From a virus: a DNA stretch of 20,463 nt. Positions within the stretch are counted from its first letter, which is position 1, and every line of letters starts with the position of its first letter. The DNA lies in IMG/VR virus record IMGVR_UViG_3300030090_001009, positions 1 through 20,463 of that record, one strand, 5' to 3'. A model generated the notes under the pieces. The model ran no database searches, was not told the DNA's origin, and saw only the letters and a program-made list of their open reading frames with translations. This document shows positions 6,369 to 13,569 of the stretch, in pieces. A program made the position numbers and the translations under genes.

Positions 6369-6694
6369 GGTTTTGGATTTGCGTCTTTAACTGCTTTTAT
6401 GTGGGTCGCCCACGTTCCAGTTGTATCTAGTTTACCAGCAACTAAATCGTGATACAACATATCAAGTTGATCTCCAATAGAAGCATAAATTGTAGAATTG
6501 TCAGTAAAGGTTGTTCTATCTCTTTTGTATTGTGTGGCGGCATATTCAGCATCTATAGCTGCTCTTGCCTCATCAATTTTTGATTGCTCAACTACAACTG
6601 TATTACCAGATGCGTCTTGAATAATTGAACCAGTATCATCAATAAGCGTTACGTTTGGATAAGCCTTGCGTATAGCGAAATGATCTAAACTCAT
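6365..6694 (-). CDS. XkdW-like / fibre-associated small protein
   Basis: This encodes 109 residues starting MSLDHFAIRKAYPNVTLIDD. A short beta section with DTGSIIQDASGNTVVVEQSK is followed by a helix (IDEARAAIDAEYAATQYKRD) and the motif SIGDQLDMLYHDLVAGK, ending TWATHIKAVKDANPKP. The IGDQLDMLYHD...W...I..VK...P pattern is characteristic of small proteins encoded between marine phage fibre genes and related to XkdW of PBSX-type phages; they are thought to assist fibre assembly. GGAGG seven bases before the ATG gives a strong ribosome site inside the end of the upstream gene, and both junctions are four-base ATGA overlaps. The family call is recalled; the role is inferred. Confidence 0.75.
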   Translation of the reverse strand: MSLDHFAIRKAYPNVTLIDDTGSIIQDASGNTVVVEQSKIDEARAAIDAEYAATQYKRDRTTFTDNSTIYASIGDQLDMLYHDLVAGKLDTTGTWATHIKAVKDANPKP

Positions 6695-7227
6695 ACTGAT
6701 ACCTCCATTACTGTAAGTGTTGACATTGGTCTAAGTCTTGTTGTTGTACTTGAAGTTGAACCCATGTTTAAAAATAATGTTTGGTTACTATGAGAGGAAC
6801 CTTGATACATTTTTACTCCATAAGTATGACTGCTTGTATTACTAACTGTATGTAAAAACTCACAATACGCATGAAATACAAACTCATTTGTATCTACTTG
6901 ACCCCAAGCACCAGAGACTCTTCCTTGACTTCCTGAAGCATCACCTCTTGCACCAGTGATTATGCTTCCATCATCTGTAAGTTGAATACCATTATTTGTG
7001 GGTTGGTCACTTGTATCACAATATAAAGATGCGATTATAAGTAATTTATTGCTTGAAGAAGAGGCTGCAAAATCTAGACTAATACAAACAGAAGATGAAT
7101 TTCCATTGGCTACAACTTCAGAGAAAGTATCTGTCTTAACTGTCTGTTTTACTTGTATTATTCCACCACTTGCACCCGATGAGAGTCCACCAGTTGGGAT
7201 AATACTGTTGACTTTAAGTTGGCTCAT
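6691..7227 (-). CDS. Fibre protein with C-terminal jelly-roll-like domain
   Basis: This encodes 178 residues. The start MSQLKVNSIIPTGGLSSGAS matches the attachment motif of the two fibre genes at 5611 and 6015. The rest is a beta-rich domain: IIQVKQTVKTDTFSEV, then SVCISLDFAASSSSNKLLII, then GQVDTNEFVFHAYCEF and LRPMSTLTVMEV at the end. This layout, with a strand ending in a TLT-MEV motif, is common in marine phage fibre heads of jelly-roll type. It probably lies on the same tail structure as its two relatives. It is longer than they are and its head domain is not related to theirs. Two Cys residues in strands are unusual for an extracellular virion protein. Confidence 0.8.
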   Translation of the reverse strand: MSQLKVNSIIPTGGLSSGASGGIIQVKQTVKTDTFSEVVANGNSSSVCISLDFAASSSSNKLLIIASLYCDTSDQPTNNGIQLTDDGSIITGARGDASGSQGRVSGAWGQVDTNEFVFHAYCEFLHTVSNTSSHTYGVKMYQGSSHSNQTLFLNMGSTSSTTTRLRPMSTLTVMEVSV

Positions 7228-7230
7228 AAT

Positions 7231-8004
7231 TTATACAACTGTCCAAGTTTCATCAGCACCAACCGTAACTGTTACACCTGATTGTATAGTAATTGGACCA
7301 AAGCTGCCAGCATTTTTACCATTTGTTATTGTGTAATCTTGAGTAATAGTTCTATCATTTTCCCAAAATATTTCATCTGAGCCACCACCAACTGCTCCGC
7401 CACCAGCAGCAGCCCAACTTAAAACTCCAGAAGCATTTGACACGAGAGCATAACCAGATACCGCTGCATCAGTGGCTGGTAATGTCCAAGTAAGGCTAGT
7501 AGAAACTGTTGCTGGTGCTTGAAAGCCTACATAATGACTACTATCATTGTCAGCAAACCTAAGATCATTTTGACCTTGTAAAGTAATACCATTTGCATCA
7601 AATAGCATTTGCTCTGTACCAGCTGAAGCAAATCCCATAATATTTGCTGACTTTCTAAATAAACCTAAATCTGTATCTGTATCAAAACTTAATGCTGGCG
7701 CAGCAGCACTATTAGAATCATCAATTAAAAGCTGCCCTGTCATAGTACCGCCAGCTTTAGATAATAACCCTAAATTAGCTTGGTCAATATTTCCTATTTC
7801 AGTAAATCCACCATTGCTTGAGTTTCTTATTTTTAAAATATTTGTTGTGGTATTTAAGAATGGCATACCAGCAACACATTGACTTGAAGCTAAATCAGAT
7901 GATTTTGAATTGCTTGATTGTATTGCAGCAAAAACATTATTAAGGTCAGTTCTTACATTCGCTCCTGAAGCATTTTCAATGGTGTAGTTTGTTACGTCAG
8001 CCAC
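7231..8004 (-). CDS. Tail fibre protein following J
   Basis: This encodes 257 residues from a GTG at 8004; GGAGGG lies about 13 bases upstream, and no ATG in frame gives a similar N-terminus. An N-terminal helical part (ASGANVRTDLNNVFAAIQSS) looks like the module that docks fibres on the tail. A middle section has KAGGTMTGQLLIDDSNSAAA and SFDTDTDLGLFRKSANIMGF, a repeat type known from phage fibres. Residues 206-257 are the C-terminal module shared with the fibre at 1984-3264. It directly follows J, so it is the best candidate for the fibre attached to the tail tip. No catalytic residues are seen. Confidence 0.85.
   Translation of the reverse strand: MADVTNYTIENASGANVRTDLNNVFAAIQSSNSKSSDLASSQCVAGMPFLNTTTNILKIRNSSNGGFTEIGNIDQANLGLLSKAGGTMTGQLLIDDSNSAAAPALSFDTDTDLGLFRKSANIMGFASAGTEQMLFDANGITLQGQNDLRFADNDSSHYVGFQAPATVSTSLTWTLPATDAAVSGYALVSNASGVLSWAAAGGGAVGGGSDEIFWENDRTITQDYTITNGKNAGSFGPITIQSGVTVTVGADETWTVV
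7234..7389 (-). repeat. C-terminal fibre module shared with 1987-2136
   Basis: Residues 206-257 of this fibre (GGGSDEIFWENDRTIT, then YTITNGKNA, then GPITIQSGVTVTVG) are the second copy of the module ending the fibre at 1984-3264. The DNA of the two copies differs at many synonymous sites, so the duplication is old or came by exchange with a related phage. Confidence 0.75.
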
Positions 8005-8028
8005 AATTAAATACTATTTCCCTCCATG

Positions 8029-11000
8029 TTACCCTCCTTTGCCGAAACCAACAGCACTGTAGGTAAAGTTCCTATCAATACTAGCATTGCTTGAGTTTTT
8101 AAAGTGCACTGTAAAGCCAGTTCCAGAAATACTACTTAATTCAAAATAATCTCCTGTTGCCATATTTTGTGGAGAAATATTAACAGAAGGTAAAAAACTA
8201 TTAAGATTGCCAAGAGCAGAAGTACCAACGAAAAATGGTGCTGCAAATGTCACCGCCTTAGCCCCTGCACCTGATGCTATGACTGATGACTGCTCTGTTC
8301 TGGAAGGCATAATTGCACTATAACCAGCTTGTTGTAAATTTAGATTTTGTGCTGTATCGGTAGTATCTATTGAAATCCTAAATTGAAAACCTCTACCTTT
8401 AAAAGTACCATTTGCAAAATCGTTAAAATCACCATATGAGCTCATATCAGTAGATGTGCGAACAGCTATTTTTGCATTTACTTCATTTGCAATACTTCCG
8501 TCAAAATCTTGCCATGTATCAATATTTTGTGTTCTATTATCAAACTGATCTCCTGTATAAAAACCAACACCTTGAAAATGTCTTTTAAGCTGTAAAGAAA
8601 ATGTTGAACCTAAATCTAAAGTTTCAACAAAATCATATGTACCACTTGTATTTGCTGTTGGGTCAGTAAGTTTTAAACCACCTAATGATGAATCAAATGT
8701 AAGATTCGATTTTGTGCCATTATATGGCGTACCGTCAGTATCTTCTCTGTCTGTTTTGATAGTAATTGAATCTAATATTTCTACTGTTGATATGCTTACA
8801 CTTGCTGCTGTAGCACTAAACCTACCACCATCATCTTGAAACTTTAAAAGATATGTACCAGCCAATGCTGGTGCAATTACATCTGTTGCATTACCAGCAA
8901 CAGCTTCAACAATATCTTGTGCAGCTTGAAATGTAGCAGAACCACCTGTTTGATTTGTATGTCGGACATAAACTCTTCCACCATGTAAAACATCAAGGGC
9001 AGTTGCTTGCGTAAATCTTAATCTTACAAATTGTTCATTTATTGGTTCTATAGTTAAACCTGAGACATTTTCGGGTATTGCTGTTTTTCCAACAGATTCA
9101 AAAATTTTAGTTGTTTTATTTGGAGATATTACTAATGCAGCATTAAAACTAAATACCTCAAATGTATATTTACCAACAGGTGTATCAATTAATTCAAAAT
9201 CAGAGGCAGTTACAATTTGCGAAACAAAGTTACCATCTTCAAATTTATAGTTAACTTGATATTGTGAAGCACCAGAAACTGGCTGCCAATCAACAATTAA
9301 CTTGCTTCTAGCCATATTATTTATAACAACTGTTTGTTCAGATACAGTAAGGTTACTTGGTGGGTCTAGTGGTGCGTTTAACAGTGATACTGTTCTAGTT
9401 GGTAATGCTGTACCATCTTCAATGAAAGCATATTTACCTTCTACATATGTCAAAGCTGTTATTAAATAGTTTATGTCATCTTGCTCTTCAACTGTAATAA
9501 CTCTAAAAAGTTGAGTTTGTAAAGTTGTACTTGAAATTAAAAAAGGTGAATTTGTGTTTGGTGCAGATGAAAAAGCAGAACTAACAGTTAAAACTGCACC
9601 TGTAATATCAGAAATTGATTTTTCCTCTACTGTTCCATCAGATAAAATAACACTTAAAGTTGGATTATCATTTAAGGCTGGCAAAGTAGTTTCAGACAAA
9701 CCATCAATAGTAACTGTAGTGGTGGTTGCAGATACCACACGACCACCTCTTCTTGCACCTGCTCTAACAGGGTCATTTACCTCTATAACAGACCCCGGTC
9801 TAACAACTATCCCTGCATCTATTGATGTTGTAAAGTTTATTATTTCAGATTCATTTTGTTCAGCAAAAAGTATTGCACGACCTAATCTTGCAGCCTGATT
9901 TCTAGAGGTACACGCAAATGCTTTAACTTGTTTTACAACAGTACCTAATTTACTTATTGCTGTTGCATCTTCAATGACTTCAAAATCAACTTCTGAAGAA
10001 TCCATATTAAAATAACTTACAGAAATAACAGAGTGTCTTTGTTTTAAACTGCTACCTTGATAAGCAAAACCACCTTCACCTACATTTGCTAGGTTAAACA
10101 AATAACTAGATGTTGTAGGTTTATCTTGATTTATAGTAATTGAACCAGCAGACCATATTGGCATACATCTCATTACACCAGCTAAATCATTTATTGCTGC
10201 AAATGCTTCTTTTGGACTTTGTATATTTACATTGCAACTAAATCGAGCCTCCTGTGTTCCAGAGCCAGTGCCATCATCAACTAATTCATTAGCAAATTTG
10301 CTAGCAGCTACAAAACTAAATAAATCTAAATTACTGTCTGTAATATGATCGCCTAATCCATATCTTGTGTTTGTAAGTAAATCTAATAAACACATTGCAG
10401 GGCAGTTCGTATAAACAGCAGCACCCATAACACCGTTAAAAACATATCCAGTTGGATATTGAATACGACCTGTTTGCAGATCAACAGTTGGCGTGCCTGA
10501 ACTATTTGCACCAGCGCCCGGTATGCGGACTTTTATACCTCTTAACCTATATCGCCTTCTAGGAATACTGTTAAATTGTTTACTATCCAAACGAAGTGCA
10601 ACATAAGCACTATTGGCATATGTTGAGTTGTTATCTATTACCTCTTGTATGCTTGTAAATTGAAAAGCATTTACCCTTTGTGCATCTGAACTATCAGCTG
10701 TAACTCGTACAACCCTAAAATCAACAGGAAAAGAACCAGTAATATTTATTCTATGATCTTTTGAAAAAGCATCTGCTGTTCTACCACTTACGTTTGTAGA
10801 AATAATATCGTTATAGCCACCACCATTATATTGGACTTGGATTTTGTAATCTATGGTATCGCCATGAATATCACCATCATCTTCAAAAATTTGTATCTGT
10901 GGCCAAGTTAATGTAATTATGACAGCATCAACATCTGTATTAGTAACTTGTCTTGTAACTGGCGCAGAAGTTGTAACTGTAACATTGACAGCAGTTGGCG

Positions 11001-11358
11001 ATCTGCTTTCTGCTGGTATACCAGACATAGCAGTCTGGTCTGCTGTACCAAATTTTGATGTAAATGTTACGTCTTGAAAGTTAAAATCAGTATCTGCTGG
11101 ACTGCTATTATCTGCTGTTGCATTTAAAATTGGGGTATCATCGAGAAAAACATCTTTTAAACTTGCATTTGCATATGCAGTCGTTCCTTTTGTAAGACCT
11201 GCTTTTGAAGCACTTGCAAATCCTTCTATTTCTCCTTCAGACAATAAATCTTGTATTGTGGCAAACTGTCTGCTGTTTAAATTATCAGGGTCACGTATTG
11301 GTTTTCTTGATGAGCTACCGCCACCACCGCCACCACCAGAACCTTTTATGTATTTCAT
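8029..11358 (-). CDS. Tail tip / host specificity protein, lambda J-like
   Basis: This encodes 1109 residues, about the length of lambda J. J forms the tip of the siphovirus tail and commonly determines the receptor. Residues 6-17 are Gly/Ser-rich, followed by RKPIRDPDNLNSRQFATIQD and LLSEGEIEGF, the classic J N-terminus. Residues 266-345 hold IPRRRYRLRGIKVRIPG and LLDLLTNTRYGLGD, strong J-family marks. A region with AARLGRAILFAEQNE (489-503) and VVRPGSVIEVNDPVRAG follows. About 665-755 looks like a fibronectin type III domain (DPPSNLTV to the YTFEVFSFNAA strand). The remaining C-terminal third is beta-rich and probably exposed. The stop of I overlaps its ATG (TAATG). The assignment is firm; the receptor is unknown. 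Confidence 0.93.
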   Translation of the reverse strand: MKYIKGSGGGGGGGSSSRKPIRDPDNLNSRQFATIQDLLSEGEIEGFASASKAGLTKGTTAYANASLKDVFLDDTPILNATADNSSPADTDFNFQDVTFTSKFGTADQTAMSGIPAESRSPTAVNVTVTTSAPVTRQVTNTDVDAVIITLTWPQIQIFEDDGDIHGDTIDYKIQVQYNGGGYNDIISTNVSGRTADAFSKDHRINITGSFPVDFRVVRVTADSSDAQRVNAFQFTSIQEVIDNNSTYANSAYVALRLDSKQFNSIPRRRYRLRGIKVRIPGAGANSSGTPTVDLQTGRIQYPTGYVFNGVMGAAVYTNCPAMCLLDLLTNTRYGLGDHITDSNLDLFSFVAASKFANELVDDGTGSGTQEARFSCNVNIQSPKEAFAAINDLAGVMRCMPIWSAGSITINQDKPTTSSYLFNLANVGEGGFAYQGSSLKQRHSVISVSYFNMDSSEVDFEVIEDATAISKLGTVVKQVKAFACTSRNQAARLGRAILFAEQNESEIINFTTSIDAGIVVRPGSVIEVNDPVRAGARRGGRVVSATTTTVTIDGLSETTLPALNDNPTLSVILSDGTVEEKSISDITGAVLTVSSAFSSAPNTNSPFLISSTTLQTQLFRVITVEEQDDINYLITALTYVEGKYAFIEDGTALPTRTVSLLNAPLDPPSNLTVSEQTVVINNMARSKLIVDWQPVSGASQYQVNYKFEDGNFVSQIVTASDFELIDTPVGKYTFEVFSFNAALVISPNKTTKIFESVGKTAIPENVSGLTIEPINEQFVRLRFTQATALDVLHGGRVYVRHTNQTGGSATFQAAQDIVEAVAGNATDVIAPALAGTYLLKFQDDGGRFSATAASVSISTVEILDSITIKTDREDTDGTPYNGTKSNLTFDSSLGGLKLTDPTANTSGTYDFVETLDLGSTFSLQLKRHFQGVGFYTGDQFDNRTQNIDTWQDFDGSIANEVNAKIAVRTSTDMSSYGDFNDFANGTFKGRGFQFRISIDTTDTAQNLNLQQAGYSAIMPSRTEQSSVIASGAGAKAVTFAAPFFVGTSALGNLNSFLPSVNISPQNMATGDYFELSSISGTGFTVHFKNSSNASIDRNFTYSAVGFGKGG

Positions 11359-11963
11359 TATGCCTCTACTTGGTTTGTATCTACTGCAGCAGATATAACA
11401 ACAGAACCAGTTATTATTTCACCATAAACAATAGGAACTGGTGTGCCTGCTCTTGAAGTATTTTGAACACCACCAAAACTAAATGAAATCCTTGGGTCCT
11501 CTTCAGAAGAAAATTGTTGTTGGTCTGGTATAGGAAATAACATACCACTTACTCCACTAAGTAATAAACCAGCACCAATACCAAAAGCTGCCTTTGCACC
11601 TAAACCAGCAGCAGCAAAACCACCAGCACTAAATGACAGTGGTGTTGCAAATAAACCACCAACACCAAAACTCATAGCAATTAAAGCACCTCCTAATATA
11701 ATCTTTCCTACATTACCTCTACCAGCGATAACAGGTATAAAATTTATTTCTTGTTTTCCTACTGGATAATGTATTTCCTCTTTATCTATAAAATCATTGC
11801 CAACTTGTACCATGTAATATTGTGGATTCATATATGTTTCTGCTTCAGGGAAATTATGTATTAAAAAACTTACAGCCTGTGCAACACTATTTACTTTGAC
11901 ATCAAATTCTTTATGGCCAATAAATTTTGCTAATTTTCCATGCAATTTTATTTTACTTAACAT
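11358..11963 (-). CDS. Tail assembly protein I-like
   Basis: This encodes 201 residues. Residues 1-84 look like a ubiquitin-type beta-grasp domain (KIKLHGKLAKFIGHKEFDVK, AVSFLIHNFPEAETYMN, then INFIPVIAGRG), as in lambda I. Residues 86-145 are a Gly/Ala-rich hydrophobic stretch with two possible membrane-like helices (IILGGALIAMSFGVGGLF and AFGIGAGLLLSGVSGMLF), also typical of I. The C-terminal part (ISFSFGGVQNTSRAGTPVPI then VYGEIITGSVVISA) is the family's end. I, K and J act at the tip during tail assembly. The ATG overlaps the end of K by 11 bases and has GAGG eight bases upstream; the stop overlaps J. Confident by motif and gene order. Confidence 0.9.
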   Translation of the reverse strand: MLSKIKLHGKLAKFIGHKEFDVKVNSVAQAVSFLIHNFPEAETYMNPQYYMVQVGNDFIDKEEIHYPVGKQEINFIPVIAGRGNVGKIILGGALIAMSFGVGGLFATPLSFSAGGFAAAGLGAKAAFGIGAGLLLSGVSGMLFPIPDQQQFSSEEDPRISFSFGGVQNTSRAGTPVPIVYGEIITGSVVISAAVDTNQVEA

Positions 11964-12708
11964 AGCGCAACCTCTTTCCAGTACATTTTAACAACCATTC
12001 ATTATAAGGTTCCTTACAGCTTAGTCTATCTGATAAATGATGCAGAACATCACCATCTATAAAAATCGCCACATGGTTTAACCCATTACCAAGAATTGAC
12101 ATAAATAATAAATCACCATTTTTAAGCTTTTCATCTGTTTTTAATTCTCTAAAACCTGTTTGCGTTGCACATCTTTCAAACATAGGATTGTTTGCAAATT
12201 CTTCTGGTGTTGGTCGTTTCCAATCTTTTAAACAAATATTTTTTTCTTCTTTATACCAATCTACAACTAATGACCAGCAATCTGTTATACCCCACACATA
12301 TTCCCTACCAAGAATTGGTGCTTTATAACCACATGGCTCAATATAACCCCATTGCTCTGTTTTTGGATTAACAATATACCATGGCAAATTACTTTGTTCG
12401 CAACTTACTTTATCTGCTTGACTTGCAATAGGTGGTGTTTTTGGGTGGCTATGAACAACAGCAATTATTTCTCCTAATTTTTCAGCATACAAATATTCTT
12501 TAGGATTTAGTATAAAAGAATCAAAATCAGTTGATTCATTTTTACAAGCAATATATATTTTTTTACCCTTTTTATTTATTAATAAACCAACAGACTCTTT
12601 TGGTTCTTGATTCTTTGCATGCAACAAAGCATCTTTTTTCCACTTAATTAAATGTTCCAATAGAAGGAAAAATACTTCGTGTACATTGTCTTTTTGGTAT
12701 ATGAACAC
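11953..12708 (-). CDS. Tail assembly protein K-like: JAMM peptidase plus NlpC/P60
   Basis: This encodes 251 residues from a GTG at 12708, which would overlap L by 65 bases; an in-frame TTG at 12660 would cut the overlap to 17 bases and starts just before the domain. The N-terminal JAB/MPN domain keeps a full JAMM set: Glu38, His86 and His88 in VVHSHPKTPPIASQADK, Ser96 and Asp99. The C-terminal NlpC/P60 domain has the catalytic-type Cys144 in TDCWSLVVDWY and His212 in NHVAIFIDGD. In related phages these domains sit at the tail tip and may process tip proteins and cleave peptidoglycan during entry. Both active sites look intact. The start is uncertain; the function by family is sure. Confidence 0.88.
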   Translation of the reverse strand: MFIYQKDNVHEVFFLLLEHLIKWKKDALLHAKNQEPKESVGLLINKKGKKIYIACKNESTDFDSFILNPKEYLYAEKLGEIIAVVHSHPKTPPIASQADKVSCEQSNLPWYIVNPKTEQWGYIEPCGYKAPILGREYVWGITDCWSLVVDWYKEEKNICLKDWKRPTPEEFANNPMFERCATQTGFRELKTDEKLKNGDLLFMSILGNGLNHVAIFIDGDVLHHLSDRLSCKEPYNEWLLKCTGKRLRYVK

Positions 12709-13216
12709 CAGCCAAATCTGTTGGCGCAGCTAATTCAAACTCAACTAATTCTCTATTTTCACTTGCTTTTCTATCAATGGCATATATTTCTTGCGGAAAC
12801 TCTACATTTGAATCCGCAGTTGCATTAGTGCCATCTGCAAAATTAACTGCATCTAAAAACTTGGCAAGTGTTCTTATTCTTGTAACTGTGGCGCCAGTAA
12901 GATCATTACCAGTTGTAGTTTCATTAACAGATAAAAGTATTGCTGACATTAATCCAGTTGCATTGCTAATTCTTATCATAGGTCTTGGTATCTGCCCTTT
13001 CTGGTATGCAAAACCATCTGCTTGTATTGGAAACCTTAAGTATTCATTGCCAGCCCATACAATTTTTCCATTAGCATTTAAATTACTTCCAGCATGGAAT
13101 CTATATATTGTTGTGGCACCATGTAATGCACTTGATAGTTGAAGTGTAAATAATTCAATAATCGCAGAGGGATTTATAGATTGTAAATTACTAAATACTG
13201 CTGAGTTTACTGACAT
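12644..13216 (-). CDS. Minor tail protein L-like, without the usual cysteine cluster
   Basis: This encodes 190 residues. SVNSAVFSNLQSINPSAIIE, then LFTLQLS, then NGKIVWAGNEYLRFPIQADG, then RPMIRISNATGLMSAI, and DRKASENRELVEFELAAPTD match the N-terminal domain of the lambda L family. In lambda and many relatives a C-terminal domain follows with four cysteines that bind an iron-sulphur cluster. Here the protein stops 12 residues after its only cysteine (HIPKRQC), so that domain is absent. The next gene reads in another frame over the end, but no cysteine-rich continuation is visible in any frame. L joins the tail tip and helps start tail polymerisation. It lies between M and K as in lambda, with TAATG coupling to M. 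Confidence 0.88.
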   Translation of the reverse strand: MSVNSAVFSNLQSINPSAIIELFTLQLSSALHGATTIYRFHAGSNLNANGKIVWAGNEYLRFPIQADGFAYQKGQIPRPMIRISNATGLMSAILLSVNETTTGNDLTGATVTRIRTLAKFLDAVNFADGTNATADSNVEFPQEIYAIDRKASENRELVEFELAAPTDLAGVHIPKRQCTRSIFPSIGTFN

Positions 13217-13569
13217 TATGATGTTGGTTCAAATACTTCTCTAAAGGTAGCTGTTATTGTTGCACGGTTATTATATGGAATCGTTTTATTCCAACTTTCA
13301 CATACAAATTGCATTGATGAAGATTCACCAGTTGGTGTGTATGTAAATGATTCTCTGTCTAAAGCTCTTGCATCTAAAAATGTTTCAATAGTATCTGCAT
13401 CTGTCTCTGATACATTCCAAGTGAAACTAAATTCTTTTGGATTTTGGTGTGCATCAAGTCCTAAAAAAATTCTATGTTCGTAACCATCTGCAAACTTAAC
13501 TGTTCTTGTATTAGGTTTATTTTTTTTTGATGTACCGTAAGAAGGTTTTATGTCTGGAAAAGTTGCCAT
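13216..13569 (-). CDS. Minor tail protein M-like
   Basis: This encodes 117 residues matching the Phage_min_tail family: MATFPDIKPSYGTSKKNKP, then VKFADGYEHRIFLGL, then LDARALDRESFTYTPTGESS, then WNKTIPYNNRATITATFRE. The length agrees with lambda M. It is a distal tail protein that joins the tube to the tip complex. Its stop and start both overlap the neighbours as TAATG, so tape measure, M and L form one coupled block. Nothing is missing or odd. The call rests on motif pattern and position between tape measure and L. Confidence 0.9.
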   Translation of the reverse strand: MATFPDIKPSYGTSKKNKPNTRTVKFADGYEHRIFLGLDAHQNPKEFSFTWNVSETDADTIETFLDARALDRESFTYTPTGESSSMQFVCESWNKTIPYNNRATITATFREVFEPTS

